Made by a program: the position numbers and the translations under genes. Below the pieces are notes generated by a model, which saw only the letters and a program-made list of their open reading frames with translations, ran no database searches and had not been told where the DNA came from. Below, piece after piece: positions 14,100 through 19,685 of a stretch of 19,685 nucleotides of DNA. This DNA comes from CAZAJT01 sp964485585 (GTDB taxonomy: Bacteria; Patescibacteriota; Microgenomatia; UBA1406; GWC2-37-13), in the NCBI GenBank assembly GCA_964485585.1, contig CAZAJT010000014.1:1-19685 (forward strand), given 5' to 3'. Numbering within the stretch: the stretch's first letter is position 1; the number at the start of each line of letters is the position of its first letter.

Positions 14100-14594
14100 A
14101 TGATAATTGGAAAAAGAGGCTTCACGCTCATTGAGCTTCTTATAGTTATCGCGCTTCTTGGTTCTCTCGCAGTAGGTCTTCTTGCAACCGTTGATCCTTT
14201 TGAGCAATTGAAAAAAGGAAGAGACACTTCTACCCGCAACTCAGCGGCAGAATTTTACAACTCAGTAATACGATTCTATGCACAAAGAGCATCTTTTCCG
14301 ACAGGGCTGGTAAGTGGCATCACTAGTGGAAAACTCGGCAGTATGAATGGTGTAATCTCTGATATAGCGGCAGCGGGAGAGCTCAAAGCTGATTTCATCA
14401 ATCTTGCAGGAACCGGTAATCTTAATAGAGTATATGTCACAATACCAGATACTGAATCGGTCACAGTGTGCTTCAATCCAGAATCAAAATCATTCAGAAA
14501 CGATCAAAATACTAAGTTTGATTCAACTGGAGGATTGGCAACCGCAACCTGCCCAGCTGCTACGTCACCTAACTGCTACGTGTGCTTTAGGTAA
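14100..14594 (+). CDS. Type IV pilin, separate transcription unit
   Basis: Prepilin of 164 residues with leader MIIGKRG, cleavage before F (RG|FTLIELLIVI, Glu at +5), and a helix (ALLGSLAVGLLATVD). The alpha-1C region FEQLKKGRDTSTRNSAAEFYNSVIRFY resembles major pilins, and the C-terminus is cysteine-containing (CPAATSPNCYVCFR, and VCFNPE upstream). It follows pilC and is preceded by a near-consensus promoter, so it may be the main fibre subunit or one made under other conditions than the left cluster. Its globular domain differs from the pilins at 7899-9255. Confidence 0.87.
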   Translation: MIIGKRGFTLIELLIVIALLGSLAVGLLATVDPFEQLKKGRDTSTRNSAAEFYNSVIRFYAQRASFPTGLVSGITSGKLGSMNGVISDIAAAGELKADFINLAGTGNLNRVYVTIPDTESVTVCFNPESKSFRNDQNTKFDSTGGLATATCPAATSPNCYVCFR

Positions 14595-14605
14595 AATAGA
14601 TGCTT

Positions 14606-14611
14606 TATAAT
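14606..14611 (+). promoter_or_regulatory. -10 box for the DUF2723 gene
   Basis: TATAAT, exact consensus. The expected +1 is 14618, two bases before the ATG at 14620. The -35 is poor (TGCTTT, 14583-14588). The site lies in the 25-base gap after the pilin stop. Confidence 0.5.
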
Positions 14612-14619
14612 AGGTAGTC

Positions 14620-16629
14620 ATGGTTGTAAGCATATTTATTATTGTGGTCGTGTATTTTTACACGCTACCAAACACCATTTATGGCGGAGACGCGGGAGAT
14701 TTGGTTTCAGCAATAATCACTGGCGGTTTTCCCCATCCTCCTGGCTATTCTTTGTATACTCTTCTTGGTCGCTTATTTATCGCATTCCCCATTTCGCTCA
14801 GTCCAGCAGGAAAAGTTGCGCTTCTTTCCTTGATTCCCCATCTTGTATCATTCATCCTTCTCTATCTCATTCTGAAGGAAATTCACCGAGAGAAATTTCA
14901 GAGAACGCTTGGATATATTACTGTCTTAACTCTTGCAAGCATCTATGTAATCTGGCTTTATAGTATCCTTACCGAGGTGTTTGCACTGAATACTGCGATA
15001 GTATTGTCCATCTTATTTTTCGCATTAAAATATTATCGAACCAATAAGCTTCGTTATATTGCTTTCATAAGTTTGTTTATTGGTTTCGGTATAACTCATC
15101 ATCATACATTTATTCTCATCCTCCCAACCGTAATCATTTTAATCTGGCATAAAGAAATCGGAAAGCGAATAGTAAAGAATTCAGTACCACTGGGTATTTA
15201 TTTTGTGGTTGGACTCTTACCGCTTACTTCTTTGTATTTTGCGGCGAAGAGTAATGCCGAACTCATCTGGCGACAAACTGACAATATACGAGATATTGTC
15301 GCACTAATCCTTCGACAGGATTATGGCACCTTTGTTGCCGGACCGGGAATCACTCATATCTGGGAACACCGGATTCTGCAAATCAAAAATCTCTTTAGAT
15401 TTACCATGGCTGATTTTTCAGTGGCTGGATTTTTACTAATACTACTCGGTTTAGTCGCAATGGTAAGAACTAAAGAAATACCACAAAGAATCACAACTTC
15501 CATTATGGTTGCGATAATTTTTTTTGGCCCTATTTTCTTTTTTTACGCGAATTTTCCGCTCGCTGATACATTCGACTTCGCAACAATGGAGCGTTTTTTA
15601 ATCATCGTTTATTTTTTACTCGCCATACCCTTCTACTTTGGTCTTATAATACTAACCCGTCTTCTCAACTTATTTACTAAAGGATATCTCTCAAACAAAT
15701 TCCTTCAATCAATAACTGCACGAGCAATAGTGATCCTATTGCTTTTTATACCTCTTGGCACTGCGTTTCGAAGCTCTAAAGTCATTATCCCTCTAAAAAA
15801 TGACCGCACTGCAGAGAATCTTGGTAATGATGTTTTAATGAATACTCCGCCAAATTCTATCATCATCGCTTCATTCGATACGGTGCTATTTAATACTCAG
15901 TATGTCTATTTCGTGCAAAAGTACGCAGGAAGTGATCCAAAAAGAATCATAATCCATGGTAGTAAGTTAAATTATTCCTATTATTTTGATTCACTCAAAA
16001 AACATTATCCTCAACTGAATATACCAAAAAACGCTGCATTCTCCCAATTCCTGAAAGGGAATATCGAAAAGTTTCCAATATATTCGAATTCGAAATACCC
16101 CCTTCCCGGAATGAACGATTACGAATGGATTCCTCAGGGGTTGTTATTTAAGCTAGAAAGGAAAGAACAAAGCAATGACAGTGGTTACGTAAAGAAATTA
16201 AATTCCTTCTGGAAAAATTCACTGAACGCTAAACTAATTCAAGAAGTAAAAAACAACCCAAGCAAATGGAGAAATTATTATCTTGCAGATATATTACGTA
16301 TTTATTCCATTGCTCATCAAAATAGTGCTCATCTCCTCATTTTACAAAACCAGTTAGACGATGCCTATAGGCATATTAATGCAGCTACTACACTCTATCC
16401 TGATGATTCTGATAATTATTACTTACTCGCCGTATATTTTAAAAACAGAAAAGAATGTAAAGTATCAGAAAACACATTAAGGAAAATTATTGTAAAGGAA
16501 AATGATCCTCTCTACTATGAACTACTATCTGAAATTGGAGAAAAGTGTTACCAGGATGAAAAGAACAAATCACGTATAAAAAAGGAGTTGCGGAAATTGA
16601 AGGATATTAGAATAGAAACGTTAGACTAA
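14620..16629 (+). CDS. DUF2723-family membrane protein, putative GT-C glycosyltransferase
   Basis: A 669-residue polytopic membrane protein with many hydrophobic spans across the first 375 residues. The DUF2723 signature is near the N-terminus: GGDAGDLVSAI at about 22-32, then GFPHPPGYSLYTLLGRLF at about 36-53. The acidic GGDAGD is likely the GT-C catalytic or donor-binding loop. The family is related to protein O-mannosyltransferases and TMEM260 and is thought to move sugars from polyprenyl carriers. The C-terminal 150 residues are soluble and TPR-like (QNQLDDAYRHINAATTLYPDD, then DSDNYYLLAVYFKNRKECK). It sits next to a pilin, but a role in pilin glycosylation is a guess. It ends overlapping the convergent YfhO-like gene. 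Confidence 0.82.
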   Translation: MVVSIFIIVVVYFYTLPNTIYGGDAGDLVSAIITGGFPHPPGYSLYTLLGRLFIAFPISLSPAGKVALLSLIPHLVSFILLYLILKEIHREKFQRTLGYITVLTLASIYVIWLYSILTEVFALNTAIVLSILFFALKYYRTNKLRYIAFISLFIGFGITHHHTFILILPTVIILIWHKEIGKRIVKNSVPLGIYFVVGLLPLTSLYFAAKSNAELIWRQTDNIRDIVALILRQDYGTFVAGPGITHIWEHRILQIKNLFRFTMADFSVAGFLLILLGLVAMVRTKEIPQRITTSIMVAIIFFGPIFFFYANFPLADTFDFATMERFLIIVYFLLAIPFYFGLIILTRLLNLFTKGYLSNKFLQSITARAIVILLLFIPLGTAFRSSKVIIPLKNDRTAENLGNDVLMNTPPNSIIIASFDTVLFNTQYVYFVQKYAGSDPKRIIIHGSKLNYSYYFDSLKKHYPQLNIPKNAAFSQFLKGNIEKFPIYSNSKYPLPGMNDYEWIPQGLLFKLERKEQSNDSGYVKKLNSFWKNSLNAKLIQEVKNNPSKWRNYYLADILRIYSIAHQNSAHLLILQNQLDDAYRHINAATTLYPDDSDNYYLLAVYFKNRKECKVSENTLRKIIVKENDPLYYELLSEIGEKCYQDEKNKSRIKKELRKLKDIRIETLD

Positions 16630-18779
16630 TGACGTTTTCTTATCAGAAACAATAATGCTATTAAAACCACCAAATAACCAATGGCGCTTACAGTCGCACC
16701 GAGACGAACGGTTTGTGGTTGATAAATAAATGAAACAATATGTTTACCTCTTTTCACTACCACTGCTTTTTGATTAATGTTGGCGGCAAGTATTGCAACT
16801 GGCCTGTTATCGACACGTGCCTCCCACCCAGGATAATAGGAATCGCTAAATACGACTATCCCATCACGGTCTGAGTTCACATTAACGACGAGATGACCCG
16901 GGATATCAATCTGTATATTTAAATTCACTTGACATGATGATTTGGGGTCGTCACACGCAATAAAATCTCCTTGAACATCTTTTTCCAATAGAACTACATT
17001 TTCTGGGTCAAATTCACGACTAATAAGTGTGTTTTTAACGTCATTGAGTGTGTCTATTTTTTTATATTGACGAGCAAAAATAACCCTATTCTGAAAATGG
17101 GCATTCTTGTATAAACTGATTCCGTTGCTTTCAAAAACCTTCTCGAAATCTCTTACAGGAAGAGGAGAAAGAATATACTTAACATTCATGATACCCAGTA
17201 GCGAAGCAGCGTTTGTGCCAATTCGAATATCGTTCTTTTCTTTTTTAATATCTCCAAATAGTAAGTCGTTTACTGCTTTCATTCTTTTCGTTACAAAAGA
17301 AGTGTAGAAATTACTTTTTGGAATACCGTAGAAAAAATTTTCATGCCCAATCATAGCTTCACGAAATTGCAGATACTTTTCGGGATGCCGCCATCCCTCT
17401 TTGAGGAAAATTTCGTTCCATTGACTAGTATTATCAATAGTAAATATGCGAAACCTACTCTTATCTCTTTTTAAATACTCTATTACTTTTGGTGTTTGAT
17501 ACCATTCATCAACTTTTCCTACCGGATGATAATTGTAGAAATAGTAAAAAATGTTGATGGTGTGGATAAGGATCAAAAGTATCACAACGAAACCCTCATA
17601 CTGCAATATACGTTTAGACTTGATAAAAATTGCCCTTAGAGTGTAACCCGCAAGAAGGGCTATAAGCAAATCAACAAAAAACAAAAACCGTGAAGGAACA
17701 CGGAATAAAGAAAAGGGAGGGAATTCATGAATAAAGTAAAGCGGGGAGTATTTTCCGAGAATAAATAAAAGAGAAAATAACAGTAATCCAAACAAAAACA
17801 GAGAAGGTTTCTTTAATAGAAAGAGTGACAATCCAAGTAATATGAGTGGAATGATTCCTACGTAGCCGGTATTTTCCCAGAATATTCCCCAATGCTCGCT
17901 GATAATTGGATACGTACCGTATTTTGGATTTCCAAAAAGAAATGGGTCTAAAAAAGTTAATAAGTGTTTCACTGGAAACGGATACCAAGAAACTTGTAGT
18001 TCCATTACTGAACGCGTTGATAGTTTTAGGAGCTCATACGAGGGCAGAAGAACAATTAAGGAGAGCAGTGAGGCAATACCGATGACGGTTGAAAAACAGA
18101 CAATGTTGATAAAAATTTTTGCTGTTCGAATCTTTTTCGCACTAACATCAATTATTGGTTTCCCTGTCATATAAAGAAAACCCGCGAATATTGTGTATAC
18201 CGTCATCTGCTGATGACCAACGAAAACCTGCTGTGATACAAGAATCGCAAAAAGGAGCATTGATGTTAAAGTAACTTTGCGGTCAAGTTTTTCAATAAAG
18301 TACAGGTACCAGGGAAGAAATGAGGCTGCCTGCAGTAAACTAAGGTGAGTAATTTGTGCGATAGTAAATCCACTCAAAGAGAAAACAATCGAAACATAAG
18401 CACTCAACCATGGGGATAACTTATATAACCTGGCAAGGAGATACGTTCCTATCGCAGCAAACAAAAAAGTGACAACATATGACAAATTTAATGCCCAAAA
18501 AAAAGGAAAAATAAGAAATAGCAAAAAGTTGGCAAAAAACAATATACCTCCCTGTCCATCCGCAAAAACAGGATACCCAGTCGCAATCTGATCAATCCAT
18601 AGAGGAATCCGTCCATTTTTAAGTGCATCCCAAAAAATATATTTGAGAGGATAATAACCATGGAGCAGATCGCTCTGACCAAAGTCGGGAGTGGTGAATA
18701 CGGAGATTGTTGGAAAGAATAATTTAACAAAAAACACTAAAATGGAGATAATTACAAAAAAGAGAGGTAGCTTTTTCAT
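16626..18779 (-). CDS. YfhO-type membrane protein, putative GT-C glycosyltransferase
   Basis: A 717-residue protein with many membrane spans across the first 400 residues. An early TPDFGQSDLLHGYYPLKYIF is followed by LWIDQIATGYPVFAD (residues 30-80), the acidic-loop and GYP pattern seen in YfhO proteins. A soluble domain follows (about 410-690), with beta-rich text ending in SDSYYPGWEARVD, which is typical of YfhO C-termini. One span closes the protein. YfhO proteins in other bacteria are linked to glycosylation of teichoic acids or surface polymers. The start overlaps the methyltransferase stop in an ATGA, so the two are translationally coupled. The 3' end overlaps the convergent DUF2723 gene by 4 bases (CTAA serves as stop on both strands). 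Confidence 0.82.
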   Translation of the reverse strand: MKKLPLFFVIISILVFFVKLFFPTISVFTTPDFGQSDLLHGYYPLKYIFWDALKNGRIPLWIDQIATGYPVFADGQGGILFFANFLLFLIFPFFWALNLSYVVTFLFAAIGTYLLARLYKLSPWLSAYVSIVFSLSGFTIAQITHLSLLQAASFLPWYLYFIEKLDRKVTLTSMLLFAILVSQQVFVGHQQMTVYTIFAGFLYMTGKPIIDVSAKKIRTAKIFINIVCFSTVIGIASLLSLIVLLPSYELLKLSTRSVMELQVSWYPFPVKHLLTFLDPFLFGNPKYGTYPIISEHWGIFWENTGYVGIIPLILLGLSLFLLKKPSLFLFGLLLFSLLFILGKYSPLYFIHEFPPFSLFRVPSRFLFFVDLLIALLAGYTLRAIFIKSKRILQYEGFVVILLILIHTINIFYYFYNYHPVGKVDEWYQTPKVIEYLKRDKSRFRIFTIDNTSQWNEIFLKEGWRHPEKYLQFREAMIGHENFFYGIPKSNFYTSFVTKRMKAVNDLLFGDIKKEKNDIRIGTNAASLLGIMNVKYILSPLPVRDFEKVFESNGISLYKNAHFQNRVIFARQYKKIDTLNDVKNTLISREFDPENVVLLEKDVQGDFIACDDPKSSCQVNLNIQIDIPGHLVVNVNSDRDGIVVFSDSYYPGWEARVDNRPVAILAANINQKAVVVKRGKHIVSFIYQPQTVRLGATVSAIGYLVVLIALLFLIRKRH

Positions 18780-19411
18780 TTGTTCTTATGGAGAAAGAAA
18801 TATCCTTTACAAATACTAGAAAGCTTTAATGCACCACTGAAAACATAGGTAACGGTCGGGAAGAAATAAAAGAGACAACCTCTTTTAACCCGAAAACCTA
18901 ATTTTTCAAAAGTTGCTTGCCACCAGTCTTCTGATTTAATGAGAACGTGAGTCGCATCACTAAAGACTATGTCTCCTCTTTCTTCTACACATATCATATG
19001 GATCATCGTACCGTTACTTACTCGTTGCATCTCTCTTAGGTATTTTGGCAATTCATGTTGATGCAAATGTTCGAGTACCTCATTACTTATAACCAGATCA
19101 AATGACGAATCCTTGTAGGGAAGTTTTTCCGTTGGTTTGTATGAGCAATACCGAGGAATACGGCAGAACTGTCCTGCATCAACTGAGGAATCAACACCAA
19201 ATGCCCGCATGCCTAAAAATCGTAGTGCCCATACAAGATTCCCAACTCCACAACCAAAATCGAGAATCTTTGCTCCTTTGTTAAGCCGCACCTTACGGAT
19301 AATGCAAAAATACGCTATCCATAAGTAGTAAAGATTATTGATTTTCAGCTTGAACAGTAAGGGATCGAGATAACGGGACTTATAGTACGTTTGATTGTAT
19401 AATTTTTTCAT
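18776..19411 (-). CDS. SAM-dependent methyltransferase (class I, Methyltransf_11-like)
   Basis: Transfers a methyl group from S-adenosylmethionine; substrate unknown. The 211-residue protein has the class I fold motifs: motif I ILDFGCGVG (residues 49-57, SAM-binding GxGxG), acidic GVD near 72-74 for the ribose, and SFDLVISNEVLEHL (103-116), typical of the Methyltransf_11 family. Such small enzymes next to glycosyltransferases often methylate sugars or polysaccharides, so a surface-glycan role is plausible but not shown. Its start codon is 2 bases from the start of a divergent glycosyltransferase gene. It is coupled to the YfhO-type gene by a 4-base overlap. Confidence 0.85.
   Translation of the reverse strand: MKKLYNQTYYKSRYLDPLLFKLKINNLYYLWIAYFCIIRKVRLNKGAKILDFGCGVGNLVWALRFLGMRAFGVDSSVDAGQFCRIPRYCSYKPTEKLPYKDSSFDLVISNEVLEHLHQHELPKYLREMQRVSNGTMIHMICVEERGDIVFSDATHVLIKSEDWWQATFEKLGFRVKRGCLFYFFPTVTYVFSGALKLSSICKGYFFLHKNK
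19398..19403 (+). promoter_or_regulatory. -10 box for the glycosyltransferase at 19414
   Basis: TATAAT, exact consensus, with expected +1 at 19410, four bases before the ATG. The -35 (GGGACT, 19375-19380) is poor. The site lies inside the N-terminal coding region of the divergent methyltransferase. Confidence 0.5.
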
Positions 19412-19413
19412 TA

Positions 19414-19685
19414 ATGAAAAACAATCACCTGGATCTTTCTGTTGTTATCAGTAATTTTAACACACGAGATCTCTTACAAAATACTTTGCAGTCAATACTT
19501 TCACACATAAAAAACACTACTTATGAAATTATCGTGGTGGATGATTGTTCGATTGATAATTCTGTCGCTATGGTAATAAAAGACTTCCCTACGGTACGAG
19601 TCATAAGAAACAAAACAAATATTGGATATAGCAAAAGCTACAATATTGGCACAAAACAAACAAAAGGAAGATATATTCTCCACCT
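19414..19685 (+). CDS. Family 2 glycosyltransferase, N-terminal part (runs off window)
   Basis: Ninety residues of a GT-A glycosyltransferase, cut by the right edge. It opens with DLSVVISNFNTRDLLQNTL, the first beta strand and nucleotide-binding segment. VVDDCSIDNS, with the nucleotide-contacting aspartates at residues 43-44, comes next. NKTNIGYSKSYNIGTKQTKGRYI follows, the rhamnosyltransferase/WcaA-type stretch before the DXD motif, which lies beyond the window. It likely adds a sugar in surface polysaccharide synthesis. The ATG is favoured by a -10 box that predicts transcription starting 4 bases before it. Confidence 0.88.
   Translation, partial: MKNNHLDLSVVISNFNTRDLLQNTLQSILSHIKNTTYEIIVVDDCSIDNSVAMVIKDFPTVRVIRNKTNIGYSKSYNIGTKQTKGRYILH

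Overview
The window reads as one stretch of an AT-rich, gene-dense bacterial chromosome, most likely from the Candidate Phyla Radiation (Patescibacteria), probably the Microgenomates side. The evidence is inferential. Core genes are compact with almost no intergenic space. Ribosome binding sites are nearly absent and many genes look leaderless. The type IV pilus locus is of the single-membrane kind (PilB/T/C/M/N/O and pilins, with no PilQ or PilP). DNA polymerase delta-prime is minimal. TGA is used as a normal stop, so this is not a lineage that reads TGA as glycine.

Layout. (1) 1-3858, + strand, housekeeping: a 34-residue membrane peptide, recG, rpmF (L32), nusB, rnc and rpsP (S16). (2) 3880-9993, - strand, read from right to left: holB (delta-prime), three major-type pilins, three minor-pilin-like proteins (FimT/GspH-, PilV/GspI- and PilW/GspJ-like), then pilM, pilN and pilO. 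(3) 10015-14594, + strand, divergent from holB: pilB (split by a one-base frameshift), pilT, pilC and a seventh pilin. (4) 14620-19685, cell-surface glycosylation: a DUF2723 (GT-C) membrane protein on +, a YfhO-type membrane protein and a SAM methyltransferase on -, and the start of a family 2 glycosyltransferase on + that runs off the window.

How the genes work together. PilM-PilN-PilO form the inner platform, PilC the membrane base, PilB the extension motor and PilT the retraction motor. The seven prepilins would supply the fibre and its tip. The prepilin peptidase (PilD) is not in the window. The membrane glycosyltransferases could decorate surface glycans or the pilins, but that is a guess from position.

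Two features stand out beyond the gene list. First, tandem repeats with a 7-base period but different unit sequences occur at six places, mostly at the edges of pilin genes; one is translated inside a pilin leader. A 9-base-period array forms the rpsP leader. Second, at least six start codons sit where transcription should begin (about 7 bases after a -10 box), so leaderless mRNAs appear to be the rule. No tRNA, rRNA, CRISPR array, insertion sequence or stretch of more than 300 bases without a gene was found.
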